64,000 nt of DNA from Moraxellaceae bacterium (GCA_024234595.1 JACKNZ010000005.1:62001-126000), one strand, 5' to 3'; shown: positions 44,915 to 53,902, counted from the first letter of the stretch. The notes: generated by a model not told the origin, from the letters alone. Made by a program: numbers and translations.

Positions 44915-45769
44915 ATGAGTGATGAGCGAGGCGGTGACACGCCAAAATCTTGGTTAAACCGTTTAACAACATTACTCGGCAATGACCCCGAAACGCGTGC
45001 CGACCTACTAGAAATTATTAAAGCCGCAGGCAAAAAAGGCATTTTGGATGCTGAGTCGCAACGCATTATTGAGTCAACCTTACAGGTTTCCGATATGCAA
45101 GTGCGCGAAATTATGGTGCCGAGGGCACAAATCATTTCGATTAAGGATAACAGTCAACCCAAAGACTTTTTACCGACGATGCTAGAGTCTGCCCACTCTC
45201 GCTTTCCCGTATTAGCCAATGACAACTCCGACGAAGTAGTTGGTATTTTACTCGCCAAAGATATGTTGCGCCTTATTGGCCAAAAAACTGAACGCTTTGA
45301 CTTAAAAGATTATATACGCCCTGCTTTTTGTATTCCCGAAACAGCACACCTTGACAGATTACTACGCGAATTTAAAGCCAAACAAAGCCATATGGCCATT
45401 GCCGTTGACGAATATGGCGGTATTGCTGGTTTAGTGACACTCGAAGATGCCTTAGAGCAAATTGTTGGCGATATTCACGATGAGCATGACGATGCCAACG
45501 AAGATTCTCACTGGATAAGTCCTCAAGCGGATGGCTCTTATATTGTGCAAGCCATTACCCCGATTACCGAGTTTAATGACTATTTTGAAACACAGCTGAC
45601 GCATGACGACTTTGAAACCATTGGCGGTATTATTTTAAGTGAGTTCGAACGAATGCCGCATATTAACGAATATATTGACCTTGCTCATTGGCGATTTACC
45701 ATTTTAGCCGCCGATTTACGCATGATTAGCGTAATTAAAGTGCAAGACTTACGCAAAACGACTGCTTGA
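44915..45769 (+). CDS. corC: CorC/HlyC family transporter-associated protein with CBS pair
   Basis: 284 residues. Two CBS domains (from about 65; REIMVPRAQIISI and IRPAFCIPETAHLDRLLREF) are followed by a C-terminal CorC_HlyC domain (EFNDYFETQL). Linked in Gammaproteobacteria to magnesium/cobalt efflux and, by neighbourhood, to lnt, whose start follows the stop by one base. Confidence 0.9.
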   Translation: MSDERGGDTPKSWLNRLTTLLGNDPETRADLLEIIKAAGKKGILDAESQRIIESTLQVSDMQVREIMVPRAQIISIKDNSQPKDFLPTMLESAHSRFPVLANDNSDEVVGILLAKDMLRLIGQKTERFDLKDYIRPAFCIPETAHLDRLLREFKAKQSHMAIAVDEYGGIAGLVTLEDALEQIVGDIHDEHDDANEDSHWISPQADGSYIVQAITPITEFNDYFETQLTHDDFETIGGIILSEFERMPHINEYIDLAHWRFTILAADLRMISVIKVQDLRKTTA

Positions 45770-45770
45770 T

Positions 45771-47294
45771 ATGATTAAAAACCTGCTTAACCCCCTGCGT
45801 CAATCTCGCTACGCGCCCTTGTTATGTTTAGGCTTAGGAGCACTTTTTCCTTTTAGTCTTGCACCCTACCATGCGTGGCCGATTGCTTTAATTAGCCTTG
45901 CCTTATTAGCCGATTTATTACATCAGCAAACACCCAAACAAGCCTTGTTACGCGGTTGGGGCTTTGGTATTGGTTTGTGGGGTGTAGGCGTTAGTTGGCT
46001 TTATGTGTCCATCCATGAGTACGGTTTTACCCCTGCATGGTTAGCGGTACTGATGGTCGCTTTTGTGGCTGTGGTCATGGGTTTATTTACAGGCGTGATG
46101 GGCTATGTTTATAGCCGTTTTAAACTTGACCGCCGCGCGATACTCGGTTTTGCGCCCTTATTTGTGTTGTTTGAATGGCTTAAAACATGGTTGTTTACAG
46201 GCTTTCCGTGGTTGTTTACAGGCTATGGTTTTATTGACTCGGTATTAGTGGGCTATGCCCCTATTATTGGCGTGTTTGGTTTAAGTTTGCTGGCAGTGAT
46301 TTCGGCACAATGTGTATTGATGATAGTTAAATATCAACAAAAAGCATGGTCTTATGGGCTGTTAGTGATTGCCATTTGGCTCGGTGGTTTTGGCTTGCAA
46401 TATATTAACTGGACAAAATCAGAGTTTAGCAAGCCACTGAGTGTCAGTATTATTCAGGGCAATATTCCGCAAGATGTTAAATGGCAATTAGAGTGGCGCG
46501 ACAAAACCTTGGATATTTATCGTCAACTCTCTAAAAGCGAATGGGGGCAAAATTTAGTCATTTGGCCAGAAGCGGCGGTGCCGATGTTTCAATACGAAGC
46601 CAATGATTTTTTAAAAGAAATGGATGATAACGCCCTCGCCAAAAAATCGGCCTTTGTGACAGGCATTCCCTATGCCGATTTGCAAAAATTAGATGCATCA
46701 GGCGTTCCGCCTTTTTATAACAGCATGGCGGCAATTGGCGATGGAGGTTATGGTTTATACTTTAAGCAACGCCTTGTGCCTTTTGGCGAGTATGTGCCAT
46801 TTGAGTCTTGGTTACGCGGCACCCTGCCTTTTTTTAATTTAGAGATGTCAAGTTTTAGTGCGGGTAATCGCCAACAAAGCCCGTTATATGTTAAAGAATT
46901 TAAATTGGCTGCGGCTATTTGTTACGAAATTGCCTATCCCGAATTAACGCGCCGTAACGCTCAAAAAGCAGACTTTATTGCCACACTGAGTAATGACGGT
47001 TGGTTTGGCACATCAACAGGCCCTCACCAGCATTTACAAATGGTACAAATGCGCGCCATAGAAACAGGCAAATGGATTATTAGAGCCACCAATACGGGTA
47101 TTAGTGGTTTTATTAGTCCTAAAGGCACAATCGTCAAACAAGCCCCACAATTTAAACGCACGGTGCTACGTGGCAATGTGTATGCTGTTGTTGGTAAAAC
47201 CCCTTATAGTCGTTTGGGCGATTGGCCTGTGTTGGTACTGTGTTTTGGATTATTGGGATGGTTAGGCTTTAAAAGAAGGAAAATTAAGGCATAA
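45771..47294 (+). CDS. lnt: Apolipoprotein N-acyltransferase
   Basis: 507 residues with an N-terminal multi-helix part (about 1-200) and a nitrilase-like domain holding the Glu (IWPEAAVP), Lys (YFKQRLVPFGEYVPF) and Cys (AAICYEIAYPE) triad. It transfers the third acyl chain to lipoproteins in the inner membrane. In operon with corC. Confidence 0.95.
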   Translation: MIKNLLNPLRQSRYAPLLCLGLGALFPFSLAPYHAWPIALISLALLADLLHQQTPKQALLRGWGFGIGLWGVGVSWLYVSIHEYGFTPAWLAVLMVAFVAVVMGLFTGVMGYVYSRFKLDRRAILGFAPLFVLFEWLKTWLFTGFPWLFTGYGFIDSVLVGYAPIIGVFGLSLLAVISAQCVLMIVKYQQKAWSYGLLVIAIWLGGFGLQYINWTKSEFSKPLSVSIIQGNIPQDVKWQLEWRDKTLDIYRQLSKSEWGQNLVIWPEAAVPMFQYEANDFLKEMDDNALAKKSAFVTGIPYADLQKLDASGVPPFYNSMAAIGDGGYGLYFKQRLVPFGEYVPFESWLRGTLPFFNLEMSSFSAGNRQQSPLYVKEFKLAAAICYEIAYPELTRRNAQKADFIATLSNDGWFGTSTGPHQHLQMVQMRAIETGKWIIRATNTGISGFISPKGTIVKQAPQFKRTVLRGNVYAVVGKTPYSRLGDWPVLVLCFGLLGWLGFKRRKIKA

Positions 47295-47328
47295 GATTTT
47301 AACGAATAGGGGGATAAGTTTTTTTAAC

Positions 47329-47366
47329 CTGACCCCAGCCCTCTCCCAACGCACGGGAGAGGGAAT
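47329..47366. repeat. C-family-like short palindrome
   Basis: CCCCAGCCCTCTCCCAACGC and GGGAGAGGG between the converging lnt and DUF962 genes. Similar short remnants occur at about 20622-20650 and 37890-37921. Confidence 0.5.
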
Positions 47367-47380
47367 TTTACCTTGTAAGC

Positions 47381-47752
47381 TCAAATCTCTATCTTACCTG
47401 TCAACATATCTTTAAACATCACCCAATCGCCCATAAAGCTATACACAGGGTATTTAAAAGTAGCAGGCTTATTGTGTTCAAAAAAGAAATGCCCAACCCA
47501 TGCACAGCCATATCCTGCGACAATACCTGCTGCAATATAACGCTTTTTACCCGTCACAATGGCCGTACCTAAGCCCACCAACCCCAAGGTACTGCCCACA
47601 AAGTGCAAACGACGACAAAGTTTGTTTTGATGTTGACTCAAATAAAAAGGATAAAACTCTTCAAAGCTATTAAATTGCATCGCAACTTCATTAGCCGCGT
47701 CAGAGCTTGTTTCTAAAGTGCTTAACATTGGCAGTTTTTCGGTGGCAGTCAT
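47381..47752 (-). CDS. DUF962/Mpo1-like membrane protein
   Basis: 123 residues from the ATG at 47752, with GAGGAG upstream. It has the DUF962 pattern FYPFYLSQHQNKLCRRLHFVG, two to three membrane helices and a later HFFFEHNKPATFKYP. The yeast homologue Mpo1 is a dioxygenase in fatty-acid alpha-oxidation; the conserved histidines here are compatible, but the bacterial role is uncertain. Confidence 0.85.
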   Translation of the reverse strand: MTATEKLPMLSTLETSSDAANEVAMQFNSFEEFYPFYLSQHQNKLCRRLHFVGSTLGLVGLGTAIVTGKKRYIAAGIVAGYGCAWVGHFFFEHNKPATFKYPVYSFMGDWVMFKDMLTGKIEI

Positions 47753-47836
47753 GTTAAAACTCCTCATGATATTTTGTGTTACGCGCCTGATTCCGTTAGC
47801 ATAGCAGCATTTTTTGCAAAAACGATGGTTTTTATC

Positions 47837-47959
47837 ATGCGCGTTGTGTGTCTGTTACTGAGTTTACTGTTATTAGCCGCTTGCGGTCAAAAAGGTGGCT
47901 TATATCTCCCCGAAAAAAAGCAGCCCATCAGCCCTACTTCGCCCAATTCACAGCCTTAA
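47837..47959 (+). CDS. lptM: LptM-type small lipoprotein (YifL)
   Basis: 40 residues from the ATG at 47837. The signal ends in LLAACGQKGGLYLP, the hallmark of LptM, which helps mature the LptD/LptE lipopolysaccharide translocon. It sits before lysA, as in most Gammaproteobacteria. Confidence 0.9.
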   Translation: MRVVCLLLSLLLLAACGQKGGLYLPEKKQPISPTSPNSQP

Positions 47960-47974
47960 ATTTGAGTGTTGATA

Positions 47975-49219
47975 ATGTCAGTTTTTAATTATAGTAACGG
48001 TTCTTTAATGGCCGAAAATACCTCTGTTGCACAACTTGCTCAGCAATTTGGCACACCATTGTATGTTTATTCACGTGCAGCACTCGAACAGCACTATCGT
48101 GCCTTTGATGAGGCTTTTGCCAGTGTGCCGCATCAAGTGTGTTACGCCGTTAAAGCCAACTCTAATTTAGCCGTACTTAATGTACTGGCGCGTTTGGGAG
48201 CTGGTTTTGATATTGTGTCAGGTGGCGAGTTAGCCCGTGTGTTGGCCGCAGGGGGTGACCCAAGTAAAGTGGTTTTTTCGGGCTTAGGCAAACAAGCACA
48301 CGAAATCGAAGCTGCCTTAAATGCAGGCATTGCCTGTTTTAATGTCGAATCAGCTGCCGAAATTCACCGTATTAACCAAGTAGCGTTACGCTTAGGCAAA
48401 AAAGCCCCTATCTCGTTGCGCGTGAATCCCGATGTGGACGCACAAACTCACCCTTATATTTCGACTGGTCTTAAAGAAAATAAATTTGGCGTAGCCATGG
48501 AAGATGCCTTAGCGGTTTATCAAGAAGCAGCACAATTACAAGGCTTAGAAGTGATAGGCATTGATTGTCATATTGGCTCGCAACTCACCACCACCACCCC
48601 TTTTGCCGACGCGCTAGACCGTGTGTTAGCCATGATTGACACCTTAGCAAGCAAAGGCATTGTCATTAAACATTTAGATATTGGCGGTGGTTTAGGCGTG
48701 CGTTATAACAATGAAACACCACCTACACCTGCCGAATACGCCAACGCCCTATTGCCAAAACTGCAAGGACGTAATCTAACCGTGTATTTAGAACCGGGGC
48801 GTGCTATTGCTGCCAATGCAGGTATTTTAGTCACCAAAGTCGAATTTTTAAAACCGACTAATCACAAAAACTTTGCCATTATTGATGCCGCCATGAACGA
48901 CTTAATTCGTCCATCTTTATATAGTGCGTGGATGGATATTATTGCCGTGACGCCACGTAACACACCAAACAAAGTTTATGATGTCGTTGGTGCAGTGTGC
49001 GAAACAGGCGACTTTTTGGGTAAAGACCGTGAATTGGCGATTGAAGCTGGCGATTTATTAGCGGTGTGTGGTGCAGGTGCTTATGGTTTTGTGATGAGTT
49101 CTAACTACAATACTCGTGGTCGGGCTGCCGAAGTGATGGTTGATAACACACAAGCGTATATTGTGCGTCGCCGTGAAACAATAAACGAACTATTTGCGTT
49201 AGAATCTGTGTTAGCTTAA
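47975..49219 (+). CDS. lysA: Diaminopimelate decarboxylase
   Basis: 414 residues from the ATG at 47975. A PLP enzyme of alanine-racemase fold: PLP lysine in CYAVKANSN, HIGSQ, EPGRAI and the cysteine motif CETGDF. Performs the last step of lysine synthesis. It is followed by dapF, which supplies meso-DAP; a B-family palindrome (49246-49319) separates the two. Confidence 0.95.
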   Translation: MSVFNYSNGSLMAENTSVAQLAQQFGTPLYVYSRAALEQHYRAFDEAFASVPHQVCYAVKANSNLAVLNVLARLGAGFDIVSGGELARVLAAGGDPSKVVFSGLGKQAHEIEAALNAGIACFNVESAAEIHRINQVALRLGKKAPISLRVNPDVDAQTHPYISTGLKENKFGVAMEDALAVYQEAAQLQGLEVIGIDCHIGSQLTTTTPFADALDRVLAMIDTLASKGIVIKHLDIGGGLGVRYNNETPPTPAEYANALLPKLQGRNLTVYLEPGRAIAANAGILVTKVEFLKPTNHKNFAIIDAAMNDLIRPSLYSAWMDIIAVTPRNTPNKVYDVVGAVCETGDFLGKDRELAIEAGDLLAVCGAGAYGFVMSSNYNTRGRAAEVMVDNTQAYIVRRRETINELFALESVLA

Positions 49220-49245
49220 GGCAAAGAGTATTTGATTACCCTATT

Positions 49246-49319
49246 AAATCCCCCTTAGTCCCCCTTTGAAAAAGGGGGAAACCCCCTCCTTTTGTAAAGG
49301 AGGGTTGGGGAGGATTTTA
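49246..49319 (+). repeat. Free-standing B-family palindrome between lysA and dapF
   Basis: AAATCCCCCTTAGTCCCCCTT, AAAAGGGGG, CCCCCTCCTTTT and AAAGGAGGGTTGGGGAGGAT. Nearly the same as the core of the A element at 19302. Confidence 0.85.
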
Positions 49320-49353
49320 AAACAACACAACTTTTATTTTAAGAGAGAATATT

Positions 49354-50196
49354 ATGCGTCTGGAATTTACCAAGATGCATGGCCTAGGCAATGATTTTGT
49401 GGTGATAGATTGCATTACCCAACGTGCACATTTAGAAACCTATCAAATTAAACAAATTGCTGACCGCCATTTTGGAGTCGGTTTTGACCAACTATTATTG
49501 GTCGAAGCTCCTACTCGTCCCGATGTTGATTTTAGATATCGTATTTTTAATGCTGACGGCTCCGAAGTACAACAATGTGGCAATGGTGCACGTTGTTTTG
49601 CCCGTTTTGTACGTGACCGCAAGCTCAGCCGCAAAAATCATTTGGTGGTCGAAACAGCCAGTGGCATTATCGAATTACACATTACCCCCAATGGTTGGGT
49701 TAGAGTCAATATGGGCGTGCCTCGTTTAGAACCCAAAGAGATTCCGTTTGATGCCGCTCAACGCGCACTCACCTACCCTCTTTCTTTTGCCGAACAAACT
49801 ATTCAAATCAGTGCGGTAAGCATGGGTAATCCTCATGCGGTGATATTGGTTGATGATGTTAAAACCGCGCCTGTCCGTGAATGGGGACGCATTATTGAAT
49901 CACACCCACGTTTTCCTGAGCGAGTCAATGTCGGTTTTTTACAAATTCTTGATAGACAAAATGCTCGTTTGCGCGTGTTTGAACGTGGCTCTGGCGAAAC
50001 CTTAGCTTGTGGTACAGGTACTTGTGCTGCGGTTGTCGCTGGCATTCAACAAGGCTTATTAGATGAGCGTGTGCGCGTACAATTACGTGGTGGAGAACTG
50101 GATATTCGTTGGCAAGGCGAAGGCTATCCTGTATGGATGACTGGGCCTACAGCACGTGTGTTTGATGGTATTTTGCGTATGTATGAGTGGCAATAA
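49354..50196 (+). CDS. dapF: Diaminopimelate epimerase
   Basis: 280 residues. The two catalytic cysteines lie in EVQQCGNGARCF and ETLACGTGTCAA; the N-terminal MHGLGNDFVVID is diagnostic. Converts LL- to meso-DAP for peptidoglycan and lysine. Its 3' end overlaps xerC by about 14 bases. Confidence 0.96.
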   Translation: MRLEFTKMHGLGNDFVVIDCITQRAHLETYQIKQIADRHFGVGFDQLLLVEAPTRPDVDFRYRIFNADGSEVQQCGNGARCFARFVRDRKLSRKNHLVVETASGIIELHITPNGWVRVNMGVPRLEPKEIPFDAAQRALTYPLSFAEQTIQISAVSMGNPHAVILVDDVKTAPVREWGRIIESHPRFPERVNVGFLQILDRQNARLRVFERGSGETLACGTGTCAAVVAGIQQGLLDERVRVQLRGGELDIRWQGEGYPVWMTGPTARVFDGILRMYEWQ

Positions 50197-51118
50197 GGTG
50201 TTTTTGACACAAGCGCAACACGACATTGAGCAATGGCTAGAAATGTTGAATAGCCAACGCTATCTGTCTGAGCATACTTTGCTGGCTTACCAACAAGACT
50301 TACTAAAACTGGCGACATTTTTAGCTAAAGCACATTGTCAGTCTTGGAATGAGTTAAATCGCAAATTACTTAACGAATTTGTAGGCCCACTGCTGGCTAC
50401 TAACAGTTTGTTACCAATTAGTGTGCAACGAATGTTGTCGGCTATTCGTAGTTTTTATGATTACTTAGCAACGCAACAAGCCGTCAATCACAATCCTGCC
50501 AAAGCATTTACCGTTAAACGTCAAGCACGAAACTTGCCAAAAGTCATGGATGTTGACCTTGTTAATCAACTGCTTGATGCCCAAGCACCCAATACCCCCC
50601 ATGCGGCTAAATTATGGATTAGAGATAAAGCGGTGATGGAGCTATTGTACTCAAGCGGCTTGCGTGTTTCTGAGTTAAGCCATTGTTTATTAAATGATAT
50701 AGACTTAAGCTCCGCCCTAATAACCGTCACAGGCAAAGGCAACAAAACACGCGTATTACCTGTCGGCAAAAAGGCGATATTAGCCATTAAAGAATGGTTA
50801 AAAATTCGGCCTGATTTTGTCAAAGCAGATACGCCTAATTACCTATTTTTAAATGAGCGTAAAGGCCGCTTTACCGAGCGAGGTATTCAACAAGCCCTTG
50901 CTCACCAAGCGCAACGGGTGGGGATTCCACAACATCTACATCCGCACTTATTACGTCACTGTTTTGCTTCACATCTGCTAGAATCTAGTCAAGACTTGCG
51001 AGCGGTGCAGGAGCTACTGGGACACGCCAGTATCAGCACTACTCAGATTTACACGCATTTGGATTATCAACATCTGGCGCAAGTTTATGATAAAGCCCAT
51101 CCAAGAGCGAAAAAATAA
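50183..51118 (+). CDS. xerC: Tyrosine recombinase XerC
   Basis: About 311 residues from the ATG at 50183 inside the dapF end. It has an N-terminal SAM-like core-binding domain and a C-terminal catalytic domain with Arg (SSGLRVSEL), His-x-x-Arg (HLLRHCFASHLL), His (LGHASISTT) and Tyr (QIYTHLDY). It resolves chromosome dimers with XerD; the dapF-xerC neighbourhood shows it is the housekeeping gene, not a phage integrase. Confidence 0.94.
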   Translation: MSGNKVFLTQAQHDIEQWLEMLNSQRYLSEHTLLAYQQDLLKLATFLAKAHCQSWNELNRKLLNEFVGPLLATNSLLPISVQRMLSAIRSFYDYLATQQAVNHNPAKAFTVKRQARNLPKVMDVDLVNQLLDAQAPNTPHAAKLWIRDKAVMELLYSSGLRVSELSHCLLNDIDLSSALITVTGKGNKTRVLPVGKKAILAIKEWLKIRPDFVKADTPNYLFLNERKGRFTERGIQQALAHQAQRVGIPQHLHPHLLRHCFASHLLESSQDLRAVQELLGHASISTTQIYTHLDYQHLAQVYDKAHPRAKK

Positions 51119-51825
51119 TGATTAAATTACTCACCTTCGATTTAGATAATACCTTATGGTCAGTTGACCCTATTATTGCCCGCGCCGAAAATGCCATGAT
51201 GGAATGGATTTATAAAAATCAACCAGAATTACGTTTTAAAGTCACTACCGTACAGTTTGAACAATACAAAGATAAACTTAGCACCGAACAGCCTCACATT
51301 AGCCATGACCTCACACAATTACGTTTAACAACCTTACGCAAAGTGTTAGAAGGACACGTTGCTGGCGATGTTAATAGCATTGTTGCCAAAGCCTATGAAG
51401 TTTTTCAGCGTGAACGTAATATTGTTCAATACTTTCCTTATGTTTTAGAAACCTTAGAAGAGTTAGCCGAGCAATTCCCTCTTATTGCCTTAAGTAATGG
51501 CAATGCCGATGTTCACAAAGTAGGCATTGGCCACCTATTTAAACACCATTTTTCGGCAGCCAGTGTTGGTTTTGCCAAACCACATCCAGCTATGTTTCAG
51601 CACGCTCTGGCGGCTGCTAAAGTCGCTGCTCACGAAACCATTCATATTGGTGACCATCCTGTGCAAGATATTCAGGCTGCCAAAGATATTGGCATGAAAA
51701 CCATTTGGGTCAACTGGATGAGCCAAGCATGGCCTTTAGCTTGTAAGCCAGATGCAGTTGTCAATAATTTTGAAGACTTACCCGATGCTATTTCATCTTT
51801 AACACACCAGTTGGAAACCAGCTAA
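51118..51825 (+). CDS. yigB: HAD-family phosphatase (YigB-like)
   Basis: 235 residues. The nucleophile motif is LLTFDLDNTLW, with later LSNGNADV and HIGDHPVQDIQAAKDIG. YigB of E. coli dephosphorylates FMN in riboflavin metabolism. The start overlaps the xerC stop (TAATG), and its own stop overlaps yaiI in the same way. Confidence 0.88.
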   Translation: MIKLLTFDLDNTLWSVDPIIARAENAMMEWIYKNQPELRFKVTTVQFEQYKDKLSTEQPHISHDLTQLRLTTLRKVLEGHVAGDVNSIVAKAYEVFQRERNIVQYFPYVLETLEELAEQFPLIALSNGNADVHKVGIGHLFKHHFSAASVGFAKPHPAMFQHALAAAKVAAHETIHIGDHPVQDIQAAKDIGMKTIWVNWMSQAWPLACKPDAVVNNFEDLPDAISSLTHQLETS

Positions 51826-52283
51826 TGCAAATATGGGTCGATGCTGACGCCTGCCCTGTGGTTGTCAAAGAGATTTTGTTTAAAGCCGCCGAACGTTTAC
51901 ACATTAAAACCACCCTAGTTGCTAATCAATTTGTGCGAGTGCCTGCCTCGCAGGTGATTCGCTCGGTACAAGTGCCTGCTGGTTTTGATGTGGCTGATAA
52001 CTGGATTGTAGAGCAAGCACAAATAGGAGACTTGGTGATTACCGCCGATGTACCATTAGCGGCCGCCGCTGTGGCTAAAGGCGCATTTGCCCTTAATCCT
52101 CGGGGTGAGTTTTATACACCTGATACCATTGCCAACCGCTTAACGATGCGTAACTTAATGACCGAACTACGCGAAACTGGCCAAGTGCAAAGTTTTACTG
52201 CGGGCTACAGTGCCAAAGATAAAACCGCTTTTGCTAATCAATTAGATAGATTCTTAACCAAACACAAAAATCGTGTCAATTAA
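51825..52283 (+). CDS. yaiI: YaiI/YqxD family protein (DUF188)
   Basis: 152 residues with IWVDADACPVVVKEIL, DLVITADVPLAAAAVAKGA and PRGEFYT, the DUF188 (NYN-like) signature; the acidic residues suggest a nuclease fold. Function unproven. Last gene of a tightly coupled xerC-yigB-yaiI run. Confidence 0.88.
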   Translation: MQIWVDADACPVVVKEILFKAAERLHIKTTLVANQFVRVPASQVIRSVQVPAGFDVADNWIVEQAQIGDLVITADVPLAAAAVAKGAFALNPRGEFYTPDTIANRLTMRNLMTELRETGQVQSFTAGYSAKDKTAFANQLDRFLTKHKNRVN

Positions 52284-52290
52284 CTCTATT

Positions 52291-52405
52291 AGGACTTACG
52301 CGGTTATCGCTTTTTTGCTCACGCCCTCACCCTCCCCTCTCCCTGAGGGAGAGGGTTGGGGTGAGGATGTAAAACGCGCTAATTTCGGTGAAATGCGTAA
52401 GTCCT
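52291..52405 (+). repeat. A-family composite palindrome with C-type core
   Basis: Arms AGGACTTACGCGGTTATCGC and GAAATGCGTAAGTCCT. The core (about 52322-52367) is a C-family palindrome: CCCTCACCCTCCCCTCTCCC, TGAGGGAGAGGGTTGGGG. 115 bp. Its right arm supplies an ATG in frame with the next gene, about 120 bases before the likely true start. Confidence 0.85.
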
Positions 52406-52507
52406 GTCTATTTGGGAGCCTGCCTCAGTCTAGTTTTGCTATTCAAACACAAAACATTTGCCAAACAAGCACTTTTTGACTTATGTTACCGTACTATCGT
52501 CCAACAA

Positions 52508-53746
52508 ATGGTTTTTAGTATGGAACAATTAAGCTCAATTGTGTCGCGTGTTGCCAACCAAACGTACAACCAATCTCGGCATTTTTTGCCAAAACAACCG
52601 TGGTGGGACTCTTTGGAGCCAAGTTTTCATAAGTTTCCTGACGATTTTTATTTAGATTTTAAAACCCAAATGATGGTGGAAGGCACTGCCGCATTAGATA
52701 TTGGCTTGCGTACTGCTATGGCATCCTTAGCAAGTGTCTGTTGCTTGCCTTTTACCTTAGCCCCCAAACAACTCAGCGAAGATTACAATAACCGCTTTTT
52801 TTATCAAAAAATTGCCGAAACTCGCGACCCTACACAATTTTTTAAAAAACCTACCGAAAAAGTTGTGGTACATAAACACCCTGCTGGCGTTATGGATTAC
52901 AAACCAGAAGATGGTGGTATTTGTGAGTTATTGTCATTTGAAAGCCCTTTTGTTGCCGTAAATCCCATCAAACGTCAAGCATATGCCAGCCTTGAGCATA
53001 ATCGAACAGCATGGGCACAACATTGGCGACATGGCGACAAACCTCGTCCAACGATTTGTATGATTCATGGCTTTATGGCTGACCCTTATTGGTTTAATAG
53101 CCGTTGGCTGGCTTTGCCGTGGTTTTACAAACAGGGATACGATATTTTGTTATACACCCTGCCTTTTCATGGCCGACGCAAAGCCCCTCTTGAGCCTTTT
53201 GGCGGTTATGGCTATTTTGCACATGGTATATTGCATATCAATGAGGCCGTAGCCCAAGCTGTTTATGACTTTAGATTATTTATGGATTATTTAGAAAGTA
53301 CAGGCGTTAGTAAAATTGGTGTCACTGGCATTTCTTTAGGGGGATATACCAGTGCTATTTTGGCGGCTGTAGAAGATAGACTACAGTTTGTCATGCCTAA
53401 TGTACCTGTGGTCAGCTTAGTCGATTTGATTTATGAATGGTTTCCTGTTGCACCATTAGTTAAAACAGGTTTACGTATAGCAGGCATTAACATTCATGAA
53501 GCGCGGCACACGCTCGCAGTACAATGCCCCTTAACCTATGAACCCAAAATTGCAAAAGAACGATTAATGATTATCAGTGGGGCTGGAGATAGACTCGCTC
53601 CCCCCAAACACAGTCGCTTACTTTGGGAACATTGGGATAGATGTCAGTTACATTGGTTTCCTGGGAATCATATTTTGCATTTGGATCAAGGCAAATATTT
53701 AAAAGATATGGCTCGTTTTTTACGCGATATCGAGTTTAATCCATAG
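52508..53746 (+). CDS. Alpha/beta hydrolase (ABHD18-like)
   Basis: About 412 residues if it starts at the ATG at 52508 or 52520; the frame extends back into the repeat at 52388, which is unlikely to be coding. The oxyanion region is CMIHGFMADPYWF, the nucleophile Ser is in GVTGISLGGYTS, and the late His is in FPGNHILHLDQ. It resembles the ABHD18 (PF09752) family. The substrate is unknown. Confidence 0.8.
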   Translation: MVFSMEQLSSIVSRVANQTYNQSRHFLPKQPWWDSLEPSFHKFPDDFYLDFKTQMMVEGTAALDIGLRTAMASLASVCCLPFTLAPKQLSEDYNNRFFYQKIAETRDPTQFFKKPTEKVVVHKHPAGVMDYKPEDGGICELLSFESPFVAVNPIKRQAYASLEHNRTAWAQHWRHGDKPRPTICMIHGFMADPYWFNSRWLALPWFYKQGYDILLYTLPFHGRRKAPLEPFGGYGYFAHGILHINEAVAQAVYDFRLFMDYLESTGVSKIGVTGISLGGYTSAILAAVEDRLQFVMPNVPVVSLVDLIYEWFPVAPLVKTGLRIAGINIHEARHTLAVQCPLTYEPKIAKERLMIISGAGDRLAPPKHSRLLWEHWDRCQLHWFPGNHILHLDQGKYLKDMARFLRDIEFNP

Positions 53747-53762
53747 TTTTTTAATTAAAACC

Positions 53763-53791
53763 TTGACAATCTTGATGTATATAAACAAAAT
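53763..53791 (+). promoter_or_regulatory. Promoter of tRNA-Met
   Basis: A consensus -35 TTGACA at 53763 and a weak -10 (CAAAAT) 17 bases on are followed by a GC-rich discriminator (ACGCGCC), as in stringently controlled tRNA promoters. Confidence 0.6.
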
Positions 53792-53804
53792 ACGCGCCTC
53801 GGAT

Positions 53805-53881
53805 GGCTATGTAGCTCAGTTGGTTAGAGCACAGCACTCATAATGCTGGGGTCGCAGGTTCAAGTCCAGCCATAGCCACCA
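53805..53881 (+). tRNA. tRNA-Met (CAT), elongator type
   Basis: 77 bases with an encoded CCA. The acceptor stem GGCTATG pairs with CATAGCC, the anticodon loop is CTCATAA, and the T-loop is GGTTCAAGTCC. The layout closely follows E. coli elongator tRNA-Met. A CAT anticodon could also mean lysidine-modified Ile, but the sequence favours Met. Confidence 0.95.
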
Positions 53882-53902
53882 AATAAACACTTAAATATCA
53901 AA

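Noticed and set aside
50183..51118. Tyrosine recombinase as sign of a prophage or integron
   Set aside because: The lptM-lysA-dapF-xerC neighbourhood identifies housekeeping XerC; no phage genes or att sites are seen.
53805..53881. tRNA gene as an integration site for an island
   Set aside because: No integrase lies next to it and no repeat of the tRNA 3' end was found downstream.
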